A stretch of DNA of 52,020 bases from Kocuria turfanensis (GCF_001580365.1 NZ_CP014484.1:1-52020); one strand, 5' to 3'. Shown: positions 41,924-50,785, numbered from the stretch's first letter. The notes: generated by a model from the sequence alone, not told the origin. Program-made: numbers and translations.

Positions 41924-42983
41924 TCAAGCGGCTGCCTGGGCAGTCTGGCTTCGTTCAAGACGTCTGGCTTCGTCGCTGATCATCACGCGCCAGAGATGGT
42001 CAGCCAGACGTCTCTTAAGGCATCGCGTGGCCTCACGTGGGGTCTTGCCCTGGTCGATCTTGGTTCTGTAGTAGCGATGGCCGCGGCTGTTGGGCATGCG
42101 GATCTGGGTGATGGCAATGGTGTGCAGCACGGAGTTGAGCTGCCGATCACCATGCCGGGAGAGCCTGTGGCGGGACTTGTCCGCGCTGGCGATCTCGATC
42201 GGCGCCGCCCCCGGCATAGTTGGCGAAAGCCGAAGAGTTGGGGAAGCGACTGGCACGTCCCGTTCGACTGATGAGTCGTCCGGCCATGATGGGACCCACC
42301 CCAACTGTCTCGGTCAACGTGCTGCCCGACGCGGCCACGAGCTCGGCAATAGCCTCAGCGTTGGCCTTCAGCTGCTGATCCAGTGACCGGATCTCGGACA
42401 CCAGGTCCTTGGCCACGGCCTTGCGGGCTTGTTCCACCACCCCACTGGGACGCACCGTACGCAACAAAGCAGTCGCCGCGGCCGCCGACAGACTGCGAGG
42501 GGCGCCACCGGCGATCAGGGCCCGCAACAGGGCATGGAGCTGGTTGACGGCCCGCACCCGGGACTGGGCTAGGTTGACGCGGCGTTCGTCCAACACAGCC
42601 AACGCCTCCGCCTCACCTTCGGCTTCGACGTTGCGGGCGTCGCTATGGAGAGCGGCCACACAGGCAGCAGCGGCCGCATCGATACGGTCGTTTTTGCGTC
42701 CACCACCGCGGGAGAGCTGCCGGATCCGCGCGGTGGCGGTCGAGGGCACGTCGAGGACCTCTTCACCGCGGGCCAGCAGCCACGACGACAGGTGCCGGCC
42801 CAACCCCTCAGCGTTCTCAACCACCCAGCGTCGCTGGGGCCACCGGGCCGCCCAGGTCAGCATCCGGCGGTACTCACCCAGACTCGCCTCGATCCGGATC
42901 GAGGCGATCTCTTGATGGGTGTCGGGGTCGACCGCCGTGGCGGTGTGGGTGGATTTGTGCGGGTCGATACCAATCAGCATCAT
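41924..42983 (-). pseudogene. IS110-family transposase with a one-base frameshift
   Basis: The gene reads LIGIDPHKSTHTATAVDP (RuvC-like Asp) ... RGGGRKNDRIDAAAAA ... down to FANYAG, then continues in another frame as AAPIEIASADKSRHRLSRHGDRQLNSVLHTIAITQIRM ... TPREATRCLKRRLADHLW. A run of five C (42208-42212; five G on the coding strand) carries one base too many for continuity. The Tnp20 part with its serine region (LSRHGDRQL) is intact but out of frame. Mutation or sequencing slip in a homopolymer both explain this. No terminal repeats are expected for this family and none is seen. Confidence 0.88.
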
Positions 42984-43234
42984 CGGAACCAGTCCTTCTG
43001 CCTCGAGTGGGGTAGGGATCCGCGGCTGACAATCCGACTTCGAGATACCTGCACCAGCGCCTCACCGTCATGCCTCTGTTGAGTCAAACCGCGAACAGAC
43101 ACCGGCGAGGCGACACACCCAAGGCGAGCCAGCCCGAAGGCGGCAGCAATCATTCGAGTCAACCCGCCCGGTGTCCTACGAGACGCTACGGGCAGCTGAC
43201 CCGATCACGACACTCGCTACGTTTCATACAAGTC
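42984..43234 (-). other. Non-coding DNA upstream of the IS110-type gene, possible left end with bridge RNA
   Basis: Elements of the IS110 group carry a structured bridge RNA in the non-coding DNA before the transposase. About 250 bases without a convincing gene lie before this transposase start. I could not fold it reliably by eye; the assignment follows from family knowledge only. Confidence 0.4.
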
Positions 43235-43282
43235 GGCAATCATTTTGGAGGCCCGCTAGGGCCGAGAGAATGTGCGGCAGCC
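43235..43282 (+). repeat. 48-bp dispersed repeat, copy B
   Basis: Matches the minus strand of 13396-13443 at 42 of 48 positions. Four of the six differences fall on third codon positions in the shared open frame. It lies between the IS110-type region and the gene at 43298. Confidence 0.8.
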
Positions 43283-43297
43283 TTCCTCACTAACCTG

Positions 43298-44182
43298 TCA
43301 CCTCGCCAATCTGTCGCTGACCATGGAAATTGGGGTTGCTCGAGCAGCTTCCCTGGCCGCTCTTCGCGCTGCCTTTCGGATCCTCTTATGGTGCTCCTCG
43401 CTGAGCTCAAGCCGAGGGATAGCCCCGTTATCCCGGGCCACTCGGTCCAAGTAGTTCTGGCGGCCCACGTTGCCTTCGAGCATGCACACCGCCTGCGCCA
43501 ACCAAATCATCGACGTCAGCAGTTGATGCGGCCACGTTAGATCCACGCCGACGTCGGGCTTCACTACCCGAATTGCTCCACCCGTCTCCAGCGGCATGCG
43601 GACCCACTGATGCAGGATTCCCGCCGTAGGGTGCGTCTCTTCTGACATCAGTCGATAGTGTGCATAAAAATCCTTGCTAGGCGTTAGTTCCCGACATCGG
43701 TCTTTGAAATTGGCGCCCCAGTGTGTGTGGTCATTTGCCAGGTTCGCCGGATCATGCTGCAGCTGGGCTCTTATTTGCTCCGCCCACTGAGTCCATGGTT
43801 CTTCGCCCATGCTGATGAACTCTTTAGCGGTCTTACTCCGTTCTTCACCAGAGTGCTGGGTCAGCGCCTTCCACCCGTCTGGCACTAAGGCCACCCACTG
43901 GGCTGTGACAGCCTGCTCGAATACAGCACGCACCAGCGGCACCAAGGCCGTCTCCGGGACACGCCTCACTGCGGATAGGTATGCACGCGCCTGCTCAAAG
44001 CCCTGTACAGCGAACCCGGCAACGTATAGGTATTGCCGGATATCCTCTGCTTCTACGCGAGGGTTGCGGGCCTGCCACCTGTCCCAGATGCGCAGAAGTT
44101 CCCTTAATGGCGCTAGATCGCGGGCTGCCACGACCATGCCCTCCCGGTAATTTGATCCACCCTGCGGCTGCTCGGTGCTCAT
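43298..44182 (-). CDS. DUF5677-like helical protein
   Basis: 294 residues, ATG 44182 overlapping the stop of the upstream gene. Almost all helix, with ARAYLSAVRRVPETALVPLVRAVFEQAVTAQWVAL, then KDFYAHYRLMSEETHPTAGILHQW and a highly basic tail (HHKRIRKAARRAAREAARAT). This matches what I know of DUF5677/HEPN-like proteins, some of which carry an RxxxxH RNase motif; the R..S.ETHP segment (YRLMSEETHP) is the closest candidate here. Function not proven. Paired with the membrane protein encoded before it. Confidence 0.75.
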   Translation of the reverse strand: MSTEQPQGGSNYREGMVVAARDLAPLRELLRIWDRWQARNPRVEAEDIRQYLYVAGFAVQGFEQARAYLSAVRRVPETALVPLVRAVFEQAVTAQWVALVPDGWKALTQHSGEERSKTAKEFISMGEEPWTQWAEQIRAQLQHDPANLANDHTHWGANFKDRCRELTPSKDFYAHYRLMSEETHPTAGILHQWVRMPLETGGAIRVVKPDVGVDLTWPHQLLTSMIWLAQAVCMLEGNVGRQNYLDRVARDNGAIPRLELSEEHHKRIRKAARRAAREAARATPISMVSDRLAR

Positions 44183-45036
44183 TCTGTGTCCCGTGTTTTG
44201 TTCACAACTCGTGCGATGGCAATTCGCTGCATCTCCCGCATCTGTTGCTCGTGCTGTTCGTCGATAACGGCTTGTTCGCTGTCCTCGACTGCAACGACAT
44301 CTTGCTTTCCAAATCCTTGACTCGAACAGTGGAGACCGATGGACACTTCTTCTACGAATTGGCTACGCCGTTCCCTGGGGCAGTACGGTACCCATTTGTC
44401 TCGCTTGGGGGACCACTTTTCGTACTTACCGTTCCATAGGTCCTGCGCAGCTTTGCCTGGAGATGCGACATGAACCCTGAATGCACGGTCTCGCAATCCC
44501 CTTCGGGGCCAGCCTGGCACTGCCCAGGTCAAGCCAACCATGACGTCCCTAGCGGTCCACGGTGCCGTGTGCGCAGTCATCTCCGCATCTGCTGGCCCCC
44601 CAGGGCGTTGCAAAACAACGATCATTGGTGGGTCCCCGGGCCCCCAGGACTCACGAGCCTTGGATAGCTGCACAACCTCGACACCATCTTTTGGTCCCCA
44701 AACCCGGAGCGACACGCCATATCTGGCCCCGGGTCCTACCGCGTGAATTCCGATGACCAGCTGTGTCGAGATTGTCGTCCCCGACGAGCGCCGCCCATTC
44801 GGACTGACTGATACCGGCAAGGGAACCTCTACCGGCCGAGCGGTAATGCGGAAATCAAGACCTTGAAGAGTCGCTTGCTGGCGATCGTGCAGCAGGGTGA
44901 CCAGCGCAACTACTAGCGCCACCAGTGCCACTGTGAGCGCTCCCCACGACGACACAATGTCCTCTGTGTCGGTCAGGAACCTTCCAGCGTGTTGAAGAAC
45001 ATCTCCCACGATTCCAAGCCACTTTTCGATTGTCAT
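44179..45036 (-). CDS. Membrane-anchored hypothetical protein
   Basis: 285 residues from ATG 45036 (in-frame GTG and TTG lie one and two codons upstream). One transmembrane helix (about 33-50, GALTVALVALVVALVTLL), then a beta-rich domain (LDFRITARPVEVPLPVSVS ... GVSLRVWGPKDGVEVV) and a long C-terminal helix with many Gln/Glu/Arg. No family recognised. Coupled by ATGA to the helical protein, so the two probably act together; a membrane-tethered sensor with a helical effector is one possible reading. Confidence 0.72.
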   Translation of the reverse strand: MTIEKWLGIVGDVLQHAGRFLTDTEDIVSSWGALTVALVALVVALVTLLHDRQQATLQGLDFRITARPVEVPLPVSVSPNGRRSSGTTISTQLVIGIHAVGPGARYGVSLRVWGPKDGVEVVQLSKARESWGPGDPPMIVVLQRPGGPADAEMTAHTAPWTARDVMVGLTWAVPGWPRRGLRDRAFRVHVASPGKAAQDLWNGKYEKWSPKRDKWVPYCPRERRSQFVEEVSIGLHCSSQGFGKQDVVAVEDSEQAVIDEQHEQQMREMQRIAIARVVNKTRDTE

Positions 45037-45095
45037 CACCAAGTCATTTTCCCAGCAGGTCTATGCATTATGCGGCCACGACTCCTCAACTGCGC

Positions 45096-46355
45096 TCAAC
45101 TGACGCTGCGAAGCTCGCTCCAGTCGGTGGTGTATCTGGGGGAGAGGTCGGCTTGGTGGTTGGCCCAGGGGGCGGGGGAGTGGGTGCCGATTCGGCCCAG
45201 GGCGAGGGTGCCGGTGCCGAAGCGGCGGTTGACCGCATCGATGAGCTCCCCGATCTGGGCGGGTTGCTCGAGCACTCCGGGCAGAACAGGCACGGCCCCC
45301 TCGAGGGCGAGGTCCATGCAGAGAATGCCGGCCCGCATGTAGGACATCCCGTGCATGAGCTTGGGCACCAGCGCCGACCGGGCGGCGGCCACCAGCGGGC
45401 CCGGCTCATTGGTGGGCACGGCCAGGCGCACGTGCGCGGAGACATTGTGCGCGGGCCCTGGCCGGTGCGGGGAGGTACTGGCAAAGACGGTGAAGCGTCC
45501 GGCCACCTCACCTTCCTTCCGCAGCCGGCGGGAGGCGCGTTGGGCGAACTCGGCTACGGCTTGGCCCACGATCTCCGGGTCCCAGATCGGGTCCGGGAAG
45601 GAGCGGGAGACTAGGATCTGGGCCTTGGTGGCCACCTCGTCCTCCACCGGGATGGCGGGGAACCCGTTGAGCTCCAGCACGGTGCGCATCTGCACCACGG
45701 AGAACTTGTGCCGGATGGCCACCGGGTCGGCATCACGCAAATCGGCGGTGGTCTCGATGCCCATCGCCTCCAGGCGTTTCGCCAGCCTCCCGGCGATTCC
45801 CCAGACCTCGGTGACGGGCAGGGCTTCCATGAGCCGGTCCCAGTACCCCTCCGGGGCCTGGTCCCAGTGCACCACCCCACCGGTGGCGGGCAGCTTTTTA
45901 GCGCATTCTGTGGCGATTTTCGCCCTCGTCTTGGAGCTGGCGATCCCGATGCTCACCGGCAGGCCGATGTTGCGGGCCACGGTGGCTTTGAGCCGGCGGG
46001 CCCACCGCACCTGCTCCTCGGGTGTGCCGTGCGGGGGGAGGAGGAAGCACTCGTCGATGGAGTACACCTCCTGCCCCCGTGCGTGGCGGGCCAGCAGCAG
46101 CATCACCCGCTCGGACAGGTCGGCGTAGAGCTGGTAGTTGGAGGAACGCTTCTCCAGCCGCCACCGCTTCGCGTCGGCGCGCAGCTGGAACCAGGGATCG
46201 CCCATCTTGATCCCCAGGGCCTTGGCCTCAGCGCTGCGGGCGACGACACAGCCGTCGTTGTTGGAGAGCACCACCAGTGGCTTGCCCGCCAGGGAGGGCT
46301 CGAAGAGGGCCTCGCAGGAGGCGTAGAAGTTGTTCACGTCGACCAGGGCGATCAC
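45096..46355 (-). CDS. umuC: Y-family DNA polymerase, UmuC type
   Basis: 419 residues. Starts [22 protein letters not shown] (catalytic Asp and steric FYASCE), followed by [18 protein letters not shown], active-site YSIDECFL near 104-111, and the thumb helix-hairpin [27 protein letters not shown] little-finger region and UmuC-type tail follow. Performs lesion bypass with UmuD-prime. Fourteen bases separate it from umuD, so they form an SOS operon. Confidence 0.95.
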   Translation of the reverse strand: MIALVDVNNFYASCEALFEPSLAGKPLVVLSNNDGCVVARSAEAKALGIKMGDPWFQLRADAKRWRLEKRSSNYQLYADLSERVMLLLARHARGQEVYSIDECFLLPPHGTPEEQVRWARRLKATVARNIGLPVSIGIASSKTRAKIATECAKKLPATGGVVHWDQAPEGYWDRLMEALPVTEVWGIAGRLAKRLEAMGIETTADLRDADPVAIRHKFSVVQMRTVLELNGFPAIPVEDEVATKAQILVSRSFPDPIWDPEIVGQAVAEFAQRASRRLRKEGEVAGRFTVFASTSPHRPGPAHNVSAHVRLAVPTNEPGPLVAAARSALVPKLMHGMSYMRAGILCMDLALEGAVPVLPGVLEQPAQIGELIDAVNRRFGTGTLALGRIGTHSPAPWANHQADLSPRYTTDWSELRSVS

Positions 46356-46369
46356 CGTCGTCCACCGTC

Positions 46370-46810
46370 CTAGTGCAGCTTCCGCTGGTTGATGTGGCGG
46401 ATTCCGTAGACCACGACACCCCAGATGTGCAGGGTCGACAGGGACGGGACCTCCACGTTGGGGTAGGCCGGGTTCTCCGGGTGCAGCACGACCCGGTCCG
46501 GGTGGACGTGCAGGGTCTTGATGGTGAAGTCGCCGTCGAGCACGGCGATCACCACGCTGCCGTGCTTGGGGGTCAGGGAGCGGTCCACGAGGACTTCGTC
46601 GCCGGAGTAGATCCCGATGCCTTCCATGGAGTCTCCGGTGACGCGGAAGATGAAAGTGGAGGTGACATCGCGGATGAGCACCTCGTTGAGGTCGATCCGG
46701 CCGTCGTCGAAGCTGTCCTGGGCAGGGGAGGGGAAGCCAGCCGGGACTCGGACCAGGACCGCAGAGACCAGCACGGGGCGGTCAATGGTGAGCGGTACTG
46801 AGTGTCTCAT
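46370..46810 (-). CDS. umuD: UmuD-like self-cleaving S24 peptidase
   Basis: 146 residues from ATG 46810. Cleavage site Ala24-Gly25 in VPAGFPSPA lies at the position of Cys24-Gly25 in E. coli UmuD; catalytic Ser61 (TGDSMEG) and Lys98 (DFTIKTL) are both in place. No LexA-like DNA-binding domain. RecA-stimulated self-cleavage should give the UmuD-prime partner of the polymerase. An SOS box lies 11 bases upstream of the start. Confidence 0.95.
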   Translation of the reverse strand: MRHSVPLTIDRPVLVSAVLVRVPAGFPSPAQDSFDDGRIDLNEVLIRDVTSTFIFRVTGDSMEGIGIYSGDEVLVDRSLTPKHGSVVIAVLDGDFTIKTLHVHPDRVVLHPENPAYPNVEVPSLSTLHIWGVVVYGIRHINQRKLH

Positions 46811-46820
46811 GCCGCCAGGA

Positions 46821-46836
46821 TAGAACACATATTCTA
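46821..46836. promoter_or_regulatory. SOS (LexA) box of umuDC
   Basis: TAGAACACATATTCTA: arms TAGAA/TTCTA and core GAAC-N4-ATTC close to the actinobacterial LexA consensus TCGAAC-N4-GTTCGA. Immediately upstream of umuD. Confidence 0.85.
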
Positions 46837-46938
46837 AAGCTCATCCCATAAACACAATAGACCCGTACAAATATACGATGTGGCTAGTGCCGATGGTGCG
46901 GATTTTTCCCCGTCGACCGGACACGCCAAGGGGCCCGG
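46837..46938. other. AT-rich strip between umuD and rep
   Basis: About 100 bases; the first 50 (46837-46880) are markedly AT-rich (AAACACAATAG, ACAAATATACGATG), probably the umuDC promoter. No gene. Confidence 0.5.
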
Positions 46939-48177
46939 CTACGGAGCCGAGGCGGCGCCGGCGGCTTGGTTTTGGCCGGCGGCGATCTGGGCGGCCCAGC
47001 GTTGCCGGAACGGCCGGCGGGGGCCAGGCTCGGGGGCCGACGCTGGCACGGCCGCGGAGGCAGCCAGGCGGGCCGCGGAGCGTTCAGCGGCGGCGCGTGC
47101 TGCCGCACGGCGCTGAGCGGCCTCGGCGGCGACACGCTGGTCCCGCGACCGCATCGGGGTGCCGTCGGGGTGGGTCCAGGCGCGCATTCGGGCGGTGAGC
47201 CAGGCTCCGGGGTTCTCGATGCCCTCCACGGTCAGGAAGCCGTAGCGGGTGCCCTGAGGCGTCCAGTCCAGGGCGGTGAGCACATCGGCGATGGTCCATC
47301 CGGCCTCGAAGAACGGCCTGAGCACGCTCACGACGTGGGCGGTGGTGAGCTGGCGCAGGACGATGGCCTCGTGCTGGAGCTCCAGGGCAGCCGCCCGCTG
47401 AGTCTCCTTCCGCGCCCGACGGGTCATCCGCCCCGTCAAAGGCTCCGTCGTCGCATGACGGGGCCACAGCGAGGCTGTACGACGACTCAGGGCGGCGACC
47501 ACTTCGCGCCGCTGCGCGGCGCGCTTTCGGGTGGGTCGCGGCGCAGCCGCGTCCTTCGGGGAAACCTCTTCGCGCGCGTGCGGGGAAAGACTCTCCCACT
47601 TCGTGGGGACCGGGGTGTCAGTTAGTTCCACAGGCTCCATTGCCGGCTGGACGGTGTTGTGGATGAGCGCGTAGACGGGGGCCTCGCCCTGGGCGCGACC
47701 GGTGGAGCGCGGGGTGCGCCCCGCGCTGCGGCCGGTGGCCACCACGGCCAGCAGCCCGCAGTCGCGCAGGTGACGGATCACCCGCGCCACAGTGGAGCGG
47801 GAGCGGTCGATCTTCGCAGCGACCCAGTCCCAGGTCGTGCGCCAGGTGCGCGAGGCGGGGTTCTGCTGGGAGCAGATGATCTCCACCACGGCCAGCACGT
47901 TCGCCCGAGCATCGGCACGGATCAATTCCAGGCTGGGGTGCTCCAGCACGGCCCGGCGCCAGGCGACGACGTGCTTGGCGAGCTGGCAGCCCTTGGGCAC
48001 TGCCCGCTGCACGACGGCCTTGGACTGCTCATGCTCCACCCGCACCCGACGGCGACGAGAGGGGAACTCCCCAGCGGCCTCGAGAGCAGCGTCAGGGGCG
48101 GAGTGTGACCGAAAATCGGCGTGACTGAGTGAAGAGGGGTCCATTTGCGGACGCGCCTCAGGTACACTAGGGGACAC
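46939..48177 (-). CDS. rep: Plasmid replication initiator, winged-helix type
   Basis: 412 residues from GTG 48177, which has AGGGG at good distance; ATG 48144 is the alternative. A winged helix-turn-helix lies at about 108-145 (TWDWVAAKIDRSRSTVARVIRHLRDCGLLAVV). Further on, VLRQLTTAHVVSVLRPFFEAGWTIADVLTALDWTPQGTRYGF and the Ala/Arg-rich C-terminal third are known to me from Rep proteins of actinobacterial plasmids. As the only plausible initiator here, it should bind an origin nearby (48189-48272). The SD and start codon sit in a hairpin. Confidence 0.75.
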   Translation of the reverse strand: MSPSVPEARPQMDPSSLSHADFRSHSAPDAALEAAGEFPSRRRRVRVEHEQSKAVVQRAVPKGCQLAKHVVAWRRAVLEHPSLELIRADARANVLAVVEIICSQQNPASRTWRTTWDWVAAKIDRSRSTVARVIRHLRDCGLLAVVATGRSAGRTPRSTGRAQGEAPVYALIHNTVQPAMEPVELTDTPVPTKWESLSPHAREEVSPKDAAAPRPTRKRAAQRREVVAALSRRTASLWPRHATTEPLTGRMTRRARKETQRAAALELQHEAIVLRQLTTAHVVSVLRPFFEAGWTIADVLTALDWTPQGTRYGFLTVEGIENPGAWLTARMRAWTHPDGTPMRSRDQRVAAEAAQRRAAARAAAERSAARLAASAAVPASAPEPGPRRPFRQRWAAQIAAGQNQAAGAASAP

Positions 48178-48188
48178 AACAGTCCCCT
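48169..48188 (-). promoter_or_regulatory. Hairpin covering the rep ribosome-binding site and start
   Basis: On the coding strand AGGGGAC (the SD), loop TGTTGT and GTCCCCT form a perfect 7-bp stem. The GTG start at 48177-48175 lies at the loop-stem border, so folding of the mRNA would hide the SD. Translational control of rep is the natural inference. Confidence 0.7.
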
Positions 48189-48272
48189 GGTATTGGGTTC
48201 ATGAGGTTCCTGATTCAGTTCTGTTGAACCAGCTGTCACGAGTTTGGCGACCTGGGACAGCTGATTGACTTC
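48189..48272. other. Possible origin/rep leader with inverted repeats
   Basis: Contains GGTTC...GAACC (48206 to 48229 region) and the 8-bp pair CAGCTGTC (48230-48237) / GACAGCTG (48256-48263). Sits in the rep leader, so either control structures or Rep-binding sites. Confidence 0.45.
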
Positions 48273-48300
48273 GACGGCCCGCCTTGCCCGGCGGGCCGTC
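48273..48300. terminator. Terminator after the RHH gene
   Basis: Perfect 11-bp stem GACGGCCCGCC / GGCGGGCCGTC with a 6-base loop, 7 bases downstream of the stop of the minus-strand RHH gene. Confidence 0.75.
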
Positions 48301-48306
48301 AGTCGT

Positions 48307-48522
48307 TTAAGCGGTGTTGCTGAGGGGGAGTTCTGTCTCCTGTGGGTTGTCGAGCTTGTTAGTCCTTCCCGAGTCACGCTCGATGAGCGCGCCGATGTAC
48401 TCAGCCATGGAGAGCCCTACGCGAGAAGCGTTCTCTGCTGCCAACCGGTGCTGATCCAGTGTCAGGCGCATGCTGAATGGCACTTTGCGCCCGATCATCT
48501 TCGGTGGCTTGTACTCGGTCAT
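48307..48522 (-). CDS. Ribbon-helix-helix (CopG-like) regulator
   Basis: 71 residues from ATG 48522. Pattern KVPFSMRLTLDQHRLAAENASRVGLSMAEYIGALIERDSGR: a strand followed by two helices with the GLSMAEYI turn of plasmid RHH proteins. Likely represses itself and may control copy number of the neighbouring rep. Two GCACATTTGC direct repeats lie just upstream. Confidence 0.82.
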   Translation of the reverse strand: MTEYKPPKMIGRKVPFSMRLTLDQHRLAAENASRVGLSMAEYIGALIERDSGRTNKLDNPQETELPLSNTA

Positions 48523-48545
48523 GGCGCTAGTCTGCCACGGTAAAT

Positions 48546-48596
48546 GCACATTTGCCCACAGCGGAGCGGCGTGTTTCCCAGCTAAAGCACATTTGC
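48546..48596. promoter_or_regulatory. Direct-repeat operator upstream of the RHH gene
   Basis: GCACATTTGC occurs at 48546-48555 and 48587-48596 (41 bases apart, about four helical turns). The first copy is embedded in AAATG-CA-CATTT. Probable binding sites for the RHH protein. Confidence 0.65.
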
Positions 48597-48619
48597 ATAC
48601 GGCGCCCCACGAAGAGGCG

Positions 48620-48631
48620 TGAACATGTTCA
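48620..48631. promoter_or_regulatory. Palindromic operator TGAACATGTTCA
   Basis: Perfect 12-bp palindrome upstream of the ImmA/IrrE gene, overlapping a TTCATG (-35-like) with TAGGCT 16 bases later. Related 12-bp sites lie at 51284-51307 on the far side of the same cassette. A second hairpin CGGTAG/CTACCG (48646-48663) ends 2 bases before the ATG. Confidence 0.65.
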
Positions 48632-48665
48632 TGGTAGAACATCACCGGTAGGCTCTTCTACCGAC

Positions 48666-49205
48666 ATGCGCACGAGCCTCCACCCCAAGCGCGAGCCGAC
48701 TCGTGTGAGCTCCTCCCGGTACAGTCATGAGGTGAAAGTCCTGGCTCTTCCACTGCGCCTCCCCGGTGTTGACCTCGACCAGTTATTACCCAGTGCCTCG
48801 TCATTGAGATCCTGGCCGGACATACACGCGGCTGTGGAACGGCAGCACGGATACAAGATCAGTGTGGGACCAGCTCCGCAGAGCCTTGGTCGGTCAGTCA
48901 CTGGCGTGTGGATGAGGACAGAGACGCAGTCCTACATCTTCCATGACGAGGGATGCGTACAGTCCGATGCATTCGTCAGGCACATCGTGGCGCACGAATA
49001 TGGACACATCCTGCTGCGCCACAGCGGGTGCGAATTGAGCATCGGCACGGCGTTCTCCAAGGTGGGTAAGAATAAGAGCGTCCGGCAAGTCCTTGCCCGC
49101 AGCGATCGGTGGACCTCTCAGGAGAAGGACGCCGAGGCAATTGCTGTGGCCCTGGCTGCCCATCTCGCCGGCCAGCCAGACCCCATCCTCGAGCTGTTCG
49201 GCTGA
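48666..49205 (+). CDS. ImmA/IrrE-family metallopeptidase
   Basis: 179 residues from ATG 48666; GTG 48732 (reading VKVLALPLRLPG) is an alternative that may even be leaderless. Zinc peptidase motif HIVAHEYGHILLRH (HExxH) at about residues 108-121, with a likely third ligand in KDAEAIAVALAAHL. ImmA/IrrE enzymes cleave or relieve a cognate XRE repressor; the HTH protein at 50797-51234 is the obvious candidate. First gene of a four-gene cassette. Confidence 0.88.
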   Translation: MRTSLHPKREPTRVSSSRYSHEVKVLALPLRLPGVDLDQLLPSASSLRSWPDIHAAVERQHGYKISVGPAPQSLGRSVTGVWMRTETQSYIFHDEGCVQSDAFVRHIVAHEYGHILLRHSGCELSIGTAFSKVGKNKSVRQVLARSDRWTSQEKDAEAIAVALAAHLAGQPDPILELFG

Positions 49206-49209
49206 GCCT

Positions 49210-50169
49210 GTGCTGATTGACCTACTCAAGCCCTGCGCCGCCTTGGTCCTGTTTGCCATCACCGTGCTGCGCCTGCCCGTCATCTTCCACCGTGCTCGTA
49301 GCCATGCCGCTTGGCTGGGCACCCTCCTGGGCGCCTTAGCCCTATCGATCAATCCGGTCTTCATCACGGAGCATGAGGTCGATGCTGTACTCGGTGGACA
49401 CAACTGGTTCCACCTCGTACGCAACGTTCTCGTCTTGGGAGCCATGTGGTCCCTGCGAGTGGCCCTGCTGGAGGCACTACAGGCAAACCCCTGGCCCCGG
49501 CAACAGCGACGTGTTGAGGCGATGATCGCGGCCATGATCATTGGTCTGATGACGTTTTCGTTCTGGGGCATCGACAAGGCCGTGACCTCAATGGCATTCA
49601 TCCCCGAGCACATCGACCAGTTACCTACGCTGCTCTACGGCACGGTCTACATGGCCGTGGCTGCGGGTTTGATGCTTGATATCTCTTGGCGCGTGCTCGG
49701 TGGACTGCGAGAGAAGCGCCGGCGCCACGCGCGGGTGCGCGTGGCACTGTCCTTGGTCTGTGCAGGGGCGCTGAGCATGGGAATTGCCTCAGTAATCGAG
49801 TGTCTCTACATGGCCGCAGACCACTTTCACGCTACTGACAGCCGTTTCATCACGGTCACGCATGCGGCCTTCGGACCGTTGTACCTACCCGGAGCCGGCT
49901 TGATGGCCGCGGGCCTGTTTGTGCTGGCAGCTTCGGCAGCACTTCGGCGTTGGCACCTCGGCGATCGCTACCACCTGGGTCGTCTCGTGGCAGAACGCCA
50001 AGGGAGACTGCGCCACGGCCTCGCCGTAGCGACCTGCAGCCCGCGACCTCGGCAGGATCTCTACAAGGCCATGATCGCTGCCTACGATGCCGAATCCCGT
50101 GGAGACATCCCTCCCTGTCCCAGAAGGGACAAGATGATGAAAGCCGTGGAGGCTCGCTTTGGTAGTTAG
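49210..50169 (+). CDS. Seven-helix membrane protein (MAB_1171c-like)
   Basis: 319 residues from GTG 49210, 5 bases after the peptidase stop. Six or seven hydrophobic helices (for example LVLFAITVLRLPVIF, GTLLGALALSINPVFI, AMIIGLMTFSFWGI, GTVYMAVAAGLMLDISW, AGLMAAGLFVLAASAAL), then a cytosolic tail. Membrane proteins of this plan beside ImmA/IrrE and XRE genes in actinobacteria are annotated as MAB_1171c-like putative transporters; I am fairly but not fully sure of that family name. Substrate unknown. Confidence 0.78.
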   Translation: MLIDLLKPCAALVLFAITVLRLPVIFHRARSHAAWLGTLLGALALSINPVFITEHEVDAVLGGHNWFHLVRNVLVLGAMWSLRVALLEALQANPWPRQQRRVEAMIAAMIIGLMTFSFWGIDKAVTSMAFIPEHIDQLPTLLYGTVYMAVAAGLMLDISWRVLGGLREKRRRHARVRVALSLVCAGALSMGIASVIECLYMAADHFHATDSRFITVTHAAFGPLYLPGAGLMAAGLFVLAASAALRRWHLGDRYHLGRLVAERQGRLRHGLAVATCSPRPRQDLYKAMIAAYDAESRGDIPPCPRRDKMMKAVEARFGS

Positions 50170-50785
50170 TACAGCAACAACGACCGAACACCGTGCTCGG
50201 AAGGTCGCTGTTGCGTTCAGCGAGGCGTTTCAACCCCCGATAGTGCTTTCCGTTCTATTTGTGATGATGCCCTCCCTGGTCCAGGGGGCAGGGCTTGCCG
50301 GAGCCCTGTGGGGACTCTTAGGGGCGTGCGCGATCTGCTTGATCCCCTTCGCCGTCGTCATCGTCCTGGCCCGTCGAGGCGTCCTGTCTGACCATCACGT
50401 CAGCGACAAGAAGGAGCGCGCCCCCATCATGGCCGCCACCTTCGCCCTGGCGGGGCTCTATATGATGGCTTTGTTGACGTGGCAAGGTCCATCGATTCTG
50501 CTCGCCCTCGCTGTAGCTTTCGCCTCCGGGATGGTGGGGCTGATCATCATCAGCCCGTGGTGGAAGATCTCCGGACATGCCATGACGGCAGGGAGTGTGG
50601 CAGCCATTGCCACGTTGTCCTGGGGCCCATGGGGACTGTTAGCCATCCCGGTGTGTGCCTTCGTGTGCATCAGCCGGGTGGTGTTACGCGCCCATACCGC
50701 TAGTCAGGTGATGGCGGGGGCGACTTTCGGCGTGGCCGTCATCGGAGGAATCTACGCTGTGACGTACCGACTGCTAGTCGGGTAG
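50159..50785 (+). CDS. PAP2-like membrane phosphatase
   Basis: 208 residues from a TTG at 50159 with GGAGG just upstream, overlapping the previous gene by 11 bases. Five hydrophobic helices. The PAP2 signature is partly kept: WWKISGHAMTAGS (the SGH motif with its His) and SRVVLRAHTASQVMAG (R...H of motif three, where the usual final Asp is Gln). An N-terminal KxxxxxRP motif is not obvious. Acts on a lipid or isoprenoid phosphate if active. Its partner is the membrane protein before it. Confidence 0.8.
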   Translation: MVVSTATTTEHRARKVAVAFSEAFQPPIVLSVLFVMMPSLVQGAGLAGALWGLLGACAICLIPFAVVIVLARRGVLSDHHVSDKKERAPIMAATFALAGLYMMALLTWQGPSILLALAVAFASGMVGLIIISPWWKISGHAMTAGSVAAIATLSWGPWGLLAIPVCAFVCISRVVLRAHTASQVMAGATFGVAVIGGIYAVTYRLLVG

